A stretch of 64,000 nucleotides of DNA from Microbacterium sp. MYb62 (GCF_002979475.1 NZ_PCOY01000018.1:1-64000), one strand, 5' to 3'; positions 16,995-26,241 are shown, counted from the stretch's first letter. Notes: generated from the sequence alone by a model not told the origin. Numbers and translations: made by a program.

Positions 16995-17905
16995 GCACGG
17001 CATCCACAACCATCCGATCGCCCCGCGCACTGGCCTGGCACCGTCGTGGTGCAGCCTTCGCCGACTTCTGCCGCCAGTTCGCACATCACCGCGCGGGCAT
17101 GGTCGGCCTGGTCTTCCTGATCATCGTGGCGGCGGTGGCGATCCTCGCGCCGGTGATCGCCCCGTCGAGCATGCTCGACGTCACCAAGCTCGTGGATCCG
17201 GAGCCCTTCGCCCCACCCTCGTGGCAGCATCCGCTCGGCACCGACCAGCAGGGTCGCGAGATCTGGGTCCGCATGGTGTGGGGAGCACGCGTCTCCCTCC
17301 TCGTGGGCCTCGCGGCCACCGCGATGTCGATGATCATCGGCACCTTGGTCGGGCTCTCCGCCGGGCACTTCACCGGCTTGTTCGGCGGCCTGATGATGCG
17401 CATCATCGACTTCTTCCTGGTGCTGCCCTCGCTCATCCTCGCGATCGTGCTCTCCTCCGTGCTCAGCCGCGGTGTCTGGACGATCGTCATCGCGATCGGT
17501 CTCACCTCGTGGGCGGGAACGGCTCGCGTGGTCCGTGCACAGACGCTGTCGGTCGAGTCGCGCGACTACATCGAGCGCTCTCGGGCCCTCGGCGCCGGCC
17601 ATTGGCACATCATCATCAAGCATCTGCTGCCCGGCGTGCTGCCCCTGGTACTCGCCAACACGACCCTCACCGTGGGGTCGGCGATCATCTCCGAGTCCAC
17701 GCTGGCGTTCCTCGGACTCGGCGACACCACGATGCAGTCCTGGGGATCGATCCTGAAGAACGCGATGGACGTCTCCGCGGCGACCAGCGGCTACTGGTGG
17801 TACGTCCTCGTGCCCGGTGTCGCGATCGTCCTGGTCGTGCTGTCGTTCACCCTGATGGGGCGCGCCGTCGAGAACATCACCAACCCGACGCTGAGGAGCC
17901 GGTGA
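16991..17905 (+). CDS. Peptide ABC transporter permease (DppC type)
   Basis: A 304-residue partner permease. The N-terminal cytoplasmic arm and first helix are followed by HPLGTDQQGREIWVRMVWGA, the DppC block. The coupling loop YIERSRALGAGHWHIIIKHL sits near 190-210, and STLAFLGLGDTTMQSWG follows. ATG at 16991 overlaps the previous TGA (ATGA), and the ATPase ATG follows 1 bp after the stop, so the three genes are coupled. Confidence 0.94.
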   Translation: MSTASTTIRSPRALAWHRRGAAFADFCRQFAHHRAGMVGLVFLIIVAAVAILAPVIAPSSMLDVTKLVDPEPFAPPSWQHPLGTDQQGREIWVRMVWGARVSLLVGLAATAMSMIIGTLVGLSAGHFTGLFGGLMMRIIDFFLVLPSLILAIVLSSVLSRGVWTIVIAIGLTSWAGTARVVRAQTLSVESRDYIERSRALGAGHWHIIIKHLLPGVLPLVLANTTLTVGSAIISESTLAFLGLGDTTMQSWGSILKNAMDVSAATSGYWWYVLVPGVAIVLVVLSFTLMGRAVENITNPTLRSR

Positions 17906-17906
17906 C

Positions 17907-19556
17907 ATGCCCGATCTGATCTTCGACGACGTCTCGATCACGTACCGCACCGCCGGGCGCGCCGGCCGAGACGAGGTCGCCGCCGTCCGCAACGTCTCGC
18001 TGACACTGCCCGCCGGCGAGACGCTCGGCATCGCCGGCGAATCCGGTTCCGGCAAGTCGACCCTGGCCATGAGCGTGCTGAGACTGCTGCCGCACAACGC
18101 CCGTCTGAGCGGCCGCGTGCTGCTGGGCGACCAGGACGTCGCGAAGCTCTCCTTCGGCCAGCTCCGCGCGGTCCGCTGGGCACAGACCTCGATCGTCTTC
18201 CAGGGGGCGATGCACTCGCTGAACCCGGTGCGCACCGTGGGCTGGCAGCTGCTCGAGGCACTGGAACTGCATGCGACCGATCGCTGGAAGACCGAGAAAG
18301 CCCGCACGCAGCGCATGAGGGAGCTGCTGGAGGTCGTCGACCTCGCCGAGCAGAAAGCCGAGTCGTACCCGCACGAGCTCTCGGGCGGCCAGAAGCAGCG
18401 GGTCATGATCGCGATGGCGCTGGCGTGCGATCCCGAGGTCATCATCGCCGATGAGCCGACCACCGCTCTCGACGTCATCGTGCAGAAGCAGATCCTCGAC
18501 ATGATCTCTCGTCTCGTCTCGGAACGCGGCATCTCGATGCTGATGATCAGCCACGACCTGTCGGTCCTCGCGACGGCGTGCCGGCGCATCGCCATCATGC
18601 GCGACGGCGAGCTCGTCGAGGTCGGTGAGAGCTACGCCGTCTGCACCAGCCCGACGCAGGACTACACCCGTCAGTTGGCGGACGCCTTCCCCACGATCGG
18701 CGATCCGGCATCACGCCTGGCACCGGTCACCCGCCATGGGCGCGGTGCCGAGGAGGTGCCCGACTTCGCCCACGGGGACGAGGTGCTGTTGGAGGCCCGC
18801 GGCGTCAACGTGACCTACCGCTCGGGCAGTCGTCCCGTGCACGCCGTGCGCGATGTCGACCTCACCGTGCGACGGGGCGAGATCGTCGCACTGGTGGGCC
18901 AGTCCGGGTCAGGGAAGTCGACGCTCGCGCGGGCGCTCATGGGCCTGCAGCCCGCCGACCCCGGCTCCCGGATCCTGTTCGACGGGGCGCCGATGCCCAC
19001 CAAGGGCCGCGACCTCGCCCACTTCCGTTCGCAGGTGCAGCTCGTGCTCCAGGACCCCTGGGCAGCGCTCAACCCGAAGCACAGCGTGTACGAGTCGGTC
19101 GCCGAGGGACTGCGGGTGCAGCGCTACACCGGCGACGAACGCGCACGCGTCGCCCAGAGCCTCACCGACGCGGAGATGACGCCGCCGGAGACGTTCTTCA
19201 GCGCCATCCCGCAGGAGCTCAGCGGAGGCCAGCGGCAGCGCGTGGTGATCGCCGGTGCTCTCGCCGTGCAACCGCAGATGCTCATCGCCGACGAACCGGT
19301 CGCCTCACTCGACGCGTCGGTGCGGGGAGAGATCCTCGGTCTGATGCTCGACCTGCGTCGAAGGCTCGGGCTGTCCGCACTCGTGATCACGCACGACCTG
19401 GGACTCGCCTGGAACATCGCCCACAGCGTCGCCGTGATGTACCGCGGGGAGATCGTCGAACGCGGAACCACCGAGGAGGTCCTGTTGAACCCGCAGCACG
19501 ACTACACCAAGCATCTGCTCTCGGCCGCTCCGCGCATCGAGGAGCGGACGGCATGA
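17907..19556 (+). CDS. Peptide ABC transporter, fused double ATP-binding protein
   Basis: A 549-residue protein with two ABC ATPase domains. Domain 1 has GESGSGKS near 48-55, LSGGQKQR near 155 and VIIADEPTTALD. Domain 2 has GQSGSGKS near 332, LSGGQRQR and MLIADEPVASLD. Each domain ends in an SHD switch, and domain 1 carries the oligopeptide-type tail QDYTRQL. It is a paralogue of the fused ATPase at the left end of the cluster, but sequence details differ enough to suggest two separate transporters rather than a recent duplication. Its stop overlaps the LD-carboxypeptidase start by 4 bp. Confidence 0.94.
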   Translation: MPDLIFDDVSITYRTAGRAGRDEVAAVRNVSLTLPAGETLGIAGESGSGKSTLAMSVLRLLPHNARLSGRVLLGDQDVAKLSFGQLRAVRWAQTSIVFQGAMHSLNPVRTVGWQLLEALELHATDRWKTEKARTQRMRELLEVVDLAEQKAESYPHELSGGQKQRVMIAMALACDPEVIIADEPTTALDVIVQKQILDMISRLVSERGISMLMISHDLSVLATACRRIAIMRDGELVEVGESYAVCTSPTQDYTRQLADAFPTIGDPASRLAPVTRHGRGAEEVPDFAHGDEVLLEARGVNVTYRSGSRPVHAVRDVDLTVRRGEIVALVGQSGSGKSTLARALMGLQPADPGSRILFDGAPMPTKGRDLAHFRSQVQLVLQDPWAALNPKHSVYESVAEGLRVQRYTGDERARVAQSLTDAEMTPPETFFSAIPQELSGGQRQRVVIAGALAVQPQMLIADEPVASLDASVRGEILGLMLDLRRRLGLSALVITHDLGLAWNIAHSVAVMYRGEIVERGTTEEVLLNPQHDYTKHLLSAAPRIEERTA

Positions 19557-20506
19557 CCGGCACGTCCTCGCCCTACCTCGACTCCCCTCCGCTGCAACCG
19601 GGAGATACGGTCGCGATCGTCTCCCCGGCCGGACCGGGGAACGAGGAGAATACGCAGCGGGCGGTCGACTACTACGAGTCGTGGGGTCTGCAGGTGCGGG
19701 TGGGCGAGCACGTGCTCACTCCGCATCCACGCGCCTCCTACCTCGCGGGGCCCGACGATCTGCGCCGTTCCGACTTCGTGGAGGCGTGGATGGACCCGGA
19801 CGTGGACGCCGTCGTGGCCGCACGTGGCGGGTACGGGGCGCTGCGCCTGCTCGACGGCATCGATTGGGCGCAGATGCGCCGCGGAGCGCGGCGACGCGAC
19901 GGACGTCCGAAGCTCCTCACCGGATCCTCCGACGTCACCGCGCTGCACGAGACGGTGCGCGCGCATCTGGGCGTGGCCACGCTGTTCTGCCCCATGGCGG
20001 GCAACAACGTCTTCCGCGACTCCGAGCAGGTGCGCGATGACGTGCAGCGGTGGCTCTTCGAGCCCTGGCGAGGACGCGAGCTGATCGGCCCGAAGACCGA
20101 GGTGATGGCCAGGGGGCGCGCGGTCGGGCGCTTCACAGGAGGCAACCTGAGCCTGCTCGCCGCCGGGCTCGGCGCCCCGGAATCCGCGGTTCCGGCGCCC
20201 GGCATCCTGTTCCTCGAGGACATCACCGAGGAGCCCTACCGGCTCGACGGCTTCGTGACCCAGCTGCGCAGGGCGGGACGGCTGGCACAGGCGAGCGGGA
20301 TCGTGCTCGGTTCCTGGCACGAATGCGGCGACCTCGAGCTCGTCCACGCCCTGATGCGCGACGAGTTCCAGGACGCCGGGGTCCCCGTCCTGTGGGAACA
20401 GGGTTTCGGACACGACCCGCACGCCCTCACGATCCCCCTCGGCGTCGACGGCATCCTCGATGCGACATCCGACGAGCCGCGGCTCACGGTCGGAGCACCC
20501 GCATGA
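19553..20506 (+). CDS. LD-carboxypeptidase (peptidase S66, LdcA-like)
   Basis: A 317-residue serine peptidase that in its family removes the terminal D-Ala from muropeptide tetrapeptides or related L,D bonds. The Ser-Glu-His triad is visible: nucleophile S126 in LLTGSSDVTALH, E222 in LFLEDITEEPYRLD, and H287 in GFGHDPHALTIPLG. The N-terminal half ends with the conserved ARGGYGALRLLDGID. No signal peptide, so cytoplasmic action on imported peptides is likely. It is coupled to the ATPase by an ATGA overlap and to the following hydrolase by another. It is the strongest single clue that the cluster handles cell-wall-type peptides; S66 also includes microcin-immunity enzymes (MccF). Confidence 0.92.
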   Translation: MTGTSSPYLDSPPLQPGDTVAIVSPAGPGNEENTQRAVDYYESWGLQVRVGEHVLTPHPRASYLAGPDDLRRSDFVEAWMDPDVDAVVAARGGYGALRLLDGIDWAQMRRGARRRDGRPKLLTGSSDVTALHETVRAHLGVATLFCPMAGNNVFRDSEQVRDDVQRWLFEPWRGRELIGPKTEVMARGRAVGRFTGGNLSLLAAGLGAPESAVPAPGILFLEDITEEPYRLDGFVTQLRRAGRLAQASGIVLGSWHECGDLELVHALMRDEFQDAGVPVLWEQGFGHDPHALTIPLGVDGILDATSDEPRLTVGAPA

Positions 20507-21340
20507 TCGCCTTGCCGCCGCTCGACCCCCGTGTCACCTGGTCGGTGCGAATCGTCGACGCGGACACCGGCACGACGATCGCCGAGCACGAGCCGCACGT
20601 GCAGTGCGAGACCGCCAGCATCGGAAAGCTCTTCCTGCTCCTCGAGGTCGCCCGCCGCCTCGAAGACGGCACCCTCGAGCCGGATCAGCAGGTACCCATC
20701 CCGGACGAGCACCGTGTGGAGGACTCCGGACTTCTCTACCGGATGCGAGACCAGCGCATCGGCGTGCACGACGCCGCACTGCTCGTCGGCGCGGTGAGCG
20801 ACAACCTCGCCACCAACGCCCTCATCCACCTGTGCGGGCTGGAGTCCGTGCGCGCCGTCGCACCGGCACTCGGATACCGGCAGACCTCACTCCACGACTA
20901 CATCCGCAACGAGCGCACCCCCGATCTTCCCTGGACCCCGTCCTACGGCACTGCGGCGGAGCTGGCGGATCTGCTGCGCCGCCTCGGCACGGGCGAGGCG
21001 TTCTCCCCCCGCGGTGAGCGCACGCGTGCTCGACTGGCTGGCCGCCGACACCGACACCTCGCTGACCGCCGATGCCTTCCTGCTCGATCCGCTCGCCCAT
21101 GTCGACGCCGAATACCAGGGCATGACCCTGCGACACAAGACCGGCAGCGTCGGATTCGCCCGCATCGACACCGGCCTGCTCCGCGGCCCCGTGGCGGGCG
21201 TCGCGTACGCGGTCGCCGCGAACTGGAAGGAGAGCGCGGCCGACCTGCGGGCACCGGTGATCGACGGCATGAGAGAGATCGGAGAACGGATCCGGGCACA
21301 TGCCACCGGACTCGCGCGAGAGGAGACCGTGACCGCATGA
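20503..21340 (+). pseudogene. Class A beta-lactamase-fold serine hydrolase, interrupted by a frameshift
   Basis: The reading frame starts at ATG 20503 (overlapping the S66 stop) with S39-I-G-K42 and the S99-D-N101 loop motif of class A SxxK enzymes. After residue 169 the frame runs into non-family Arg-rich sequence, while the continuation (VLDWLAADTDTSLTAD, RHKTGSVGF with the KTG motif) is found one frame over, ending with TGA at 21340. The switch falls in a run of six C at 21005-21010. Removing one C restores a continuous protein of about 278 residues. Either a real inactivating indel or a homopolymer sequencing error. Function as for the paralogue directly downstream. Confidence 0.8.
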
Positions 21341-22149
21341 GCATCATCGGAGCGGAGCTGCCCCACGAGCACGGCGCGGTGTGGTCGGTCCTGGTGCAGG
21401 ACATCGACTCGGGCGAGGTGCTGCTCCACCATGACGCCGAGACCGCACTCGACACCGCGAGCATCGGGAAGATCTTCCTGCTGCATCGGCTGCTCAGCGA
21501 GGTCGACGCCGGCACCAGAAGACTGGAGGAGCGGGTGACCCGTCGCCCCGTGGAGTCCATCGACGACTCCGGGCTCTGGTATCTGCTGCAGGCCGCGGAG
21601 CTGTCCCTGTACGACGTTGCCGCGCTGATCGGCGCGGTCAGCGACAACGCCGCGACGAACACGCTGGGCCGGGTGATCGGGATCCCCGTCGTCCAGGAGC
21701 ACACGCGCGCGCTCGGCTACACGGCCTCCGCCCTCGACGACATCGTGCGTTGGCCGATACCTCCCGGCGCCCCGACGACGCTCTCGCATGCGAGCGCCGC
21801 CGAGCTGGTGCGCTTCATGACACGACTCGCCGAAGGGAAGGACCTGACACCCGCGTCGGCCGACACCCTCCGACGATGGCTCGGAGCCGGGATGGACCTG
21901 TCGATGGTCGCGTCCGCCTTCGATCTCGACCCCCTCGCGCATTGGGGATTCGACAGGGGCGTCTGGCTCCTCAACAAGACCGGCACCATCTCACGGGTGC
22001 GTGCCGACACGGGCATCGTCATGTCCCCGGAACGCCGGATCGCCTACGCCGTGCTGGCCAACTGGAACCGCGGTGCGGACGGGCGAGGACCGGTGCTCGC
22101 CGCGATGCGCACGATCGGCGAGGGCATCCGCGACGCGCTCGCCGGGTGA
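21337..22149 (+). CDS. Class A beta-lactamase-fold serine hydrolase
   Basis: A 270-residue SxxK enzyme. S42-I-G-K45 (TASIGKIF), S102-D-N104 (AVSDNAATNTLG) and NKTGTISRVRAD with the KTG motif near 213 are the three active-site elements of class A enzymes. The Glu166-type ExxLN omega-loop motif is not evident, so efficient beta-lactam hydrolysis is doubtful and a peptidase or amidase role is more likely. There is no signal peptide, so it is cytoplasmic. It is a tandem paralogue of the frameshifted gene upstream, coupled by an ATGA overlap, and the last gene of the rightward operon, converging on the P1 peptidase with 18 bp between stops. Confidence 0.87.
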   Translation: MSIIGAELPHEHGAVWSVLVQDIDSGEVLLHHDAETALDTASIGKIFLLHRLLSEVDAGTRRLEERVTRRPVESIDDSGLWYLLQAAELSLYDVAALIGAVSDNAATNTLGRVIGIPVVQEHTRALGYTASALDDIVRWPIPPGAPTTLSHASAAELVRFMTRLAEGKDLTPASADTLRRWLGAGMDLSMVASAFDLDPLAHWGFDRGVWLLNKTGTISRVRADTGIVMSPERRIAYAVLANWNRGADGRGPVLAAMRTIGEGIRDALAG

Positions 22150-22167
22150 GCCGGGAGCGATCCGCGC

Positions 22168-23217
22168 TCAGATGACGCCGGCGGCGGCGAGTCGGGTCCG
22201 GACGACATCGATGGGGATCGCGTGCGCGATGCGCCCCTCGGGCCCCTCCGTGGTCTGCGCGGTGAGGACGGAGTTCACGAGTGCCTCCTCGACCGCGTCC
22301 ATCGTGGCGGCGAAGAGCGGAGACAGGGCCTCCTCGGCCACCGGTCCGCCGTCGGCCGGATCGTGCACGGAGAACGCGATCGCGTAGTCCCCGCTCCCCT
22401 GCGCGTAGTCGGCGCCGACTCCTCGCATGGCGAACACGGCACGGTTGGCGACGCGGCCGAGCTGACGACCGTCCACCGCCGCGTCGGTCGCGACCACGAT
22501 CATGCAGGAGTTGCCGACCGGAGCGGCCGGGTCCTGCGCGAGCAGCTCCTCCGCGGGGAGCGGCACCCCCGCGATCCGCAGTGTCCCGCTGAAGTTCGTC
22601 TGCACGATCGCCCCGACCGTGCGTCTCGTGCCCCCGACGTGGAGCACCCGCGACGCCGTGCCGATTCCCCCCTTGTAGCCGAGGGCGACGGTGCCGGCAC
22701 CGGCGCCGACGCAGCCTTCGGCGACGGGCCCGGTCGCTGCAGAGCGCAGCGCATGGTCGACCTGCGCGGCCCCCACGGCGCGTCGGCGGATGTCGGACAG
22801 GAAGCCGTCGTTGGTCTCGCCGACGACCGGGTTCAGCGTGGTCGTCTCCGCGTGCGCAGGCGTCGCCAACAGGTGTCCGAGGAAGGCGTCGGCCACACGG
22901 AACACCGACAGCGTGCTGGTGAGCAGGATGGGAGTCTCGAGCGCCCCCAGCTCCTGCAGTTGTGTCGCCCCGACGAGCTTGCCGTAGCCGTTGCCGACGG
23001 AGAGCCCGGCAGGCAGGCTCCGACGCCGGCCGTCGAGGGCATCCGGAACGATGGCCGTCACGCCGGTGTTCAGCCCGTCGTCGTGCAACGAGGCGTGGCC
23101 GATCCTGATCCCCGGCACGTCGGTGATCGCGTTCAGGGTCCCGCGCGCGAACATCCCCGAGGGGACGCCGAGATCGCCGAGACGGACGCGGGGGTTTCCT
23201 GGCTGCGACGGCGTCAT
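22168..23217 (-). CDS. P1 family peptidase (DmpA-like aminopeptidase, family S58)
   Basis: A 349-residue Ntn-like hydrolase. DmpA enzymes self-cleave before a serine that becomes the N-terminal nucleophile and release N-terminal D- or L-residues, often D-Ala. The cleavage region is visible as APVGNSCMIVVATDAAVDG near 240-255, with Ser following GN. The N-terminal block ITDVPGIRIGHASL and the GAGAGTVALGYKGGIGTAS segment are typical. Start ATG 23217 has GGAGGATCGCAGC upstream. An upstream in-frame extension looks non-coding. It is convergent to the rightward operon and thus transcribed separately, but its activity suits the same D-residue peptide pathway. Confidence 0.9.
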   Translation of the reverse strand: MTPSQPGNPRVRLGDLGVPSGMFARGTLNAITDVPGIRIGHASLHDDGLNTGVTAIVPDALDGRRRSLPAGLSVGNGYGKLVGATQLQELGALETPILLTSTLSVFRVADAFLGHLLATPAHAETTTLNPVVGETNDGFLSDIRRRAVGAAQVDHALRSAATGPVAEGCVGAGAGTVALGYKGGIGTASRVLHVGGTRRTVGAIVQTNFSGTLRIAGVPLPAEELLAQDPAAPVGNSCMIVVATDAAVDGRQLGRVANRAVFAMRGVGADYAQGSGDYAIAFSVHDPADGGPVAEEALSPLFAATMDAVEEALVNSVLTAQTTEGPEGRIAHAIPIDVVRTRLAAAGVI

Positions 23218-23304
23218 GCTGCGATCCTCCCAGGAGGGAGTCCACGGCCTGCGACACCGCGCCGTACCTCCGGGGGCGCAGCGCGCCTCCGCTTCACGGC
23301 TCGG

Positions 23305-23310
23305 TAGACT
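23305..23310 (+). promoter_or_regulatory. -10-like element before valS
   Basis: TAGACT in the context TCGGTAGACTGG matches the TAnnnT -10 pattern. No convincing -35 is seen 17 bp upstream. It leaves a leader of about 60 nt before valS, in which I see no T-box or other riboswitch structure. Confidence 0.35.
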
Positions 23311-23374
23311 GGTCGGCACACCCACACTCAGGCACGCTCACACAGTGCCGCATACATCGCTCGAGGAGACGCCC

Positions 23375-25990
23375 ATGCCTGCTTCCGAATCCACGCAGAA
23401 CCAGATTCCCGACAAGCCCGCACTCGAAGGCCTCGAAGCGAAGTGGGATGCCGCCTGGGCCGAGCAGGGCACCTACCTGTTCGACCGCCTGCGTGCCGCA
23501 CAGTCCGGCCGCGAGGGCGTGTACTCGATCGACACCCCGCCGCCGACGGCATCGGGCAGCCTGCACATCGGGCACGTGTTCTCGTACACGCACACCGACG
23601 TGAAGGCCCGTTACGAGCGCATGCGCGGCAAGACCGTGTTCTACCCGATGGGCTGGGACGACAACGGCCTGCCCACCGAGCGCCGCGTGCAGAACTACTA
23701 CGGCGTGCGCTGCGACCCCTCTCTCCCCTATGCCGCCGACTTCACACCCCCGTTCGAGGGCGGCGACAACAAGTCGAGCCGCGCGGCGGACCAGCAGCCG
23801 ATCAGCCGCCGCAACTTCATCGAGCTGTGCGAGCGCCTCACGATCGAGGACGAGAAGCAGTTCGAGGCGCTGTTCCGTCAGCTCGGGCTGAGCGTGGACT
23901 GGACGCAGACCTACCGCACGATCTCGGACGACACCATCCGTCAGAGCCAGCTCGCGTTCCTGCGCAACATCGAGCGCGGCGAGGCCTACCAGGCGCTGGC
24001 CCCGACTCTGTGGGACATCGACTTCCGCTCCGCCATCGCACAGGCCGAGCTCGAGGACCGCGACCAGCAGGCGATCTATCACACGATCGAGTTCCCCTTC
24101 GCCGACGGATCCGGCTCTCTCGCGATCGACACCACCCGCCCGGAGCTGCTCCCCGCGTGCATCGCGCTCGTGACGCACCCGGAGGGCCCGCACAAGCACC
24201 TCATCGGCACCAAGGTGAAGACGCCCTTCTTCGGCGCCGAGATCGAGATCCACGGGCACCACCTCGCCCAGCCCGACAAGGGCACCGGAGCGGCGATGGT
24301 CTGCACCTTCGGAGACGTGACCGACATCGTGTGGTGGCGCGAACTTCGCACCACGCAGAACGAGCCGCTGCCGAACATGACCACGATCGGCCTGGACGGG
24401 CGCTTCCTGCCCGACGCTCCGGCATCCGTCGAGAACCCGGAGGCGGCGACCTGGTATGCCGAGGAGCTCGCGGGCAAGACCGTCTTCAGCGCCCGCAAGG
24501 CCATCGTCGAGAAGCTGCAGGCGACGGGCGACATGACCGCGGTCGGCAAGCCCTTCAACCACGCGGTGAAGTTCTTCGAGAAGGGCGACCGTCCGCTCGA
24601 GATCGTGTCGACCCGTCAGTGGTACATCCGCAACGGCGCGCGTGACGGCGCGCTGCGCGACAAGCTCGTCGCTCATGGCGAGGAGCTCGCCTGGCATCCG
24701 GAGTTCATGCGCGTGCGCTACGAGAACTGGGTCGGCGGCCTGACGGGCGACTGGCTCGTGTCGCGTCAGCGCTTCTTCGGCGTGCCGATCCCCCTCTGGT
24801 ACGGCCTCGACGAGAACGGCGAGCGGGACTACGAGCGCGTGCTCACCCCGGATGCGGCGACGCTCCCGATCGATCCGACCACCGACGTGCCCGCCGGATA
24901 CACCGCGGACCAGCGCGGCGTGGCGGGCGGCTTCGACGCCGAGGCCGACATCCTCGACACCTGGGCCACCTCATCCCTCACCCCGCAGCTGGCGGGTGGC
25001 TGGCAGCGCGACGAGGAGCTCTGGCAGCTCACCGCACCGTTCGACCTGCGCCCGCAGGGGCAGGACATCATCCGCACCTGGCTCTTCTCGACCATGCTGC
25101 GCTCCACGCTCGAAGACGACCGGACACCGTGGCGCAACGCCGCGATCTCCGGCTTCATCGTCGACCCCGACCGCAAGAAGATGTCGAAGTCGAAGGGGAA
25201 CGTGGTCACCCCGGCCGACGTGCTCGAGGCCCACGGGTCGGACGCGGTGCGCTATTGGGCGGCGTCCAGCCGCCTCGGCATGGATGCCGCTTTCGACCCG
25301 CAGAACCCGACGCAGGTGAAGATCGGCCGCCGTCTGGCGATCAAGGTGCTCAACGCCGCGAAGTTCGTGCTGTCGTTCCCGGTGCCCGAGGGCGCGCAGG
25401 TCACCCGCGCGCTGGACGCTTCGATGCTCACCGCTCTCGACGGCGTGGTCGTCGAGGCGACCAAGGCATTCGAACGGTACGACGCCGCTCGCGCCCTCGA
25501 GATCACCGAGGCCTTCTTCTGGACGTTCTGCGACGACTACCTCGAGCTCGTGAAGGAGCGCGCCTACGACCAGACCGACGTGGGGCAGGCCTCGGCCGCG
25601 CTCTCGCTCCGCCTGGCCCTGTCGACGTTGCTGCGCCTGCTGGCACCGGTGCTGTCGTTCGCCACGGAGGAATCCTGGTCCTGGTTCGAAGACGGCTCCG
25701 TTCACACCGCCGCGTGGCCGACGCCGCTCGGCATCGACGGCGACCCGGCCGTGCTCGCCGCGGCCAGTGAAGCGCTCATCGGCATCCGCCGGGCGAAGAC
25801 CGAGGCGAAGGCGTCGCAGAAGACCCCGGTCTCGCGCGCCGTGATCGCCGCCCCCGCCGCGAAGCTCGATGCCCTCCGTGCGGCCGCCGACGATCTCCGG
25901 GCCGTCGGACGCATCGCCGAGCTCGAGTTCACCGAGGCGGAGGCGTTCGCGGTCACCGCGATCGAGCTCGCCCCGGGCGAGGCCTCCTGA
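23375..25990 (+). CDS. valS: Valyl-tRNA synthetase
   Basis: Class I aminoacyl-tRNA synthetase charging tRNA-Val, 871 residues, the usual length. Signature H64-I-G-H67 (SLHIGHVFSY) and K602-M-S-K-S606 (DRKKMSKSKG) are both intact. The long CP1 editing insertion lies between them, and the anticodon-binding helices follow KMSKS (DASMLTALDGVVVEATKAFE region). The C-terminal coiled coil is short. ATG 23375 follows GAGGAG with 6 nt spacing. The upstream in-frame extension has no family similarity. It overlaps the small following gene by one base (TGATG). Confidence 0.97.
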   Translation: MPASESTQNQIPDKPALEGLEAKWDAAWAEQGTYLFDRLRAAQSGREGVYSIDTPPPTASGSLHIGHVFSYTHTDVKARYERMRGKTVFYPMGWDDNGLPTERRVQNYYGVRCDPSLPYAADFTPPFEGGDNKSSRAADQQPISRRNFIELCERLTIEDEKQFEALFRQLGLSVDWTQTYRTISDDTIRQSQLAFLRNIERGEAYQALAPTLWDIDFRSAIAQAELEDRDQQAIYHTIEFPFADGSGSLAIDTTRPELLPACIALVTHPEGPHKHLIGTKVKTPFFGAEIEIHGHHLAQPDKGTGAAMVCTFGDVTDIVWWRELRTTQNEPLPNMTTIGLDGRFLPDAPASVENPEAATWYAEELAGKTVFSARKAIVEKLQATGDMTAVGKPFNHAVKFFEKGDRPLEIVSTRQWYIRNGARDGALRDKLVAHGEELAWHPEFMRVRYENWVGGLTGDWLVSRQRFFGVPIPLWYGLDENGERDYERVLTPDAATLPIDPTTDVPAGYTADQRGVAGGFDAEADILDTWATSSLTPQLAGGWQRDEELWQLTAPFDLRPQGQDIIRTWLFSTMLRSTLEDDRTPWRNAAISGFIVDPDRKKMSKSKGNVVTPADVLEAHGSDAVRYWAASSRLGMDAAFDPQNPTQVKIGRRLAIKVLNAAKFVLSFPVPEGAQVTRALDASMLTALDGVVVEATKAFERYDAARALEITEAFFWTFCDDYLELVKERAYDQTDVGQASAALSLRLALSTLLRLLAPVLSFATEESWSWFEDGSVHTAAWPTPLGIDGDPAVLAAASEALIGIRRAKTEAKASQKTPVSRAVIAAPAAKLDALRAAADDLRAVGRIAELEFTEAEAFAVTAIELAPGEAS

Positions 25991-26223
25991 TGCAGCTGGG
26001 CACGCGCTGGGCTGCGGGTTCCGAGGCTCCGGCCTCGGTCCCGGCGTCCCTGCGCCCCGCCATCGCCGAGGTGGAGGCGAACCTTCCCGGCACGCCCGGC
26101 GCGTCGAAGGGCCACTGGACTCTCACCTGGCTCGAGGGCCGTGCGATCGCCGAGCTCGATGCGGGGTGGGAGGTCTTCCAGACCGCCTCCGGAGACGTCG
26201 TCGCCCGCCCGTTCGAAGACTGA
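25990..26223 (+). CDS. Small conserved-looking protein downstream of valS
   Basis: 77 residues, coupled to valS by a TGATG overlap. Sequence such as KGHWTLTWLEGRAIAEL suggests a small alpha/beta fold; no known motif, signal or membrane segment. It ends 20 bp before a strong bidirectional terminator, so it belongs to the valS transcript. Function unknown. Confidence 0.7.
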   Translation: MQLGTRWAAGSEAPASVPASLRPAIAEVEANLPGTPGASKGHWTLTWLEGRAIAELDAGWEVFQTASGDVVARPFED

Positions 26224-26241
26224 CACCGAGACCCGACGTAC

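Noticed and set aside
20050-22149. A single long forward frame that could be read as a fused 699-residue protein
   Set aside because: Its first part is out of frame with the S66 gene and its middle is Arg/Pro-rich nonsense. It only links the frameshifted hydrolase and its paralogue because both happen to lie in the same frame.
23218-23374. T-box riboswitch before valS
   Set aside because: The leader after the -10 element is about 60 nt, too short, and shows no T-box sequence or specifier hairpin.
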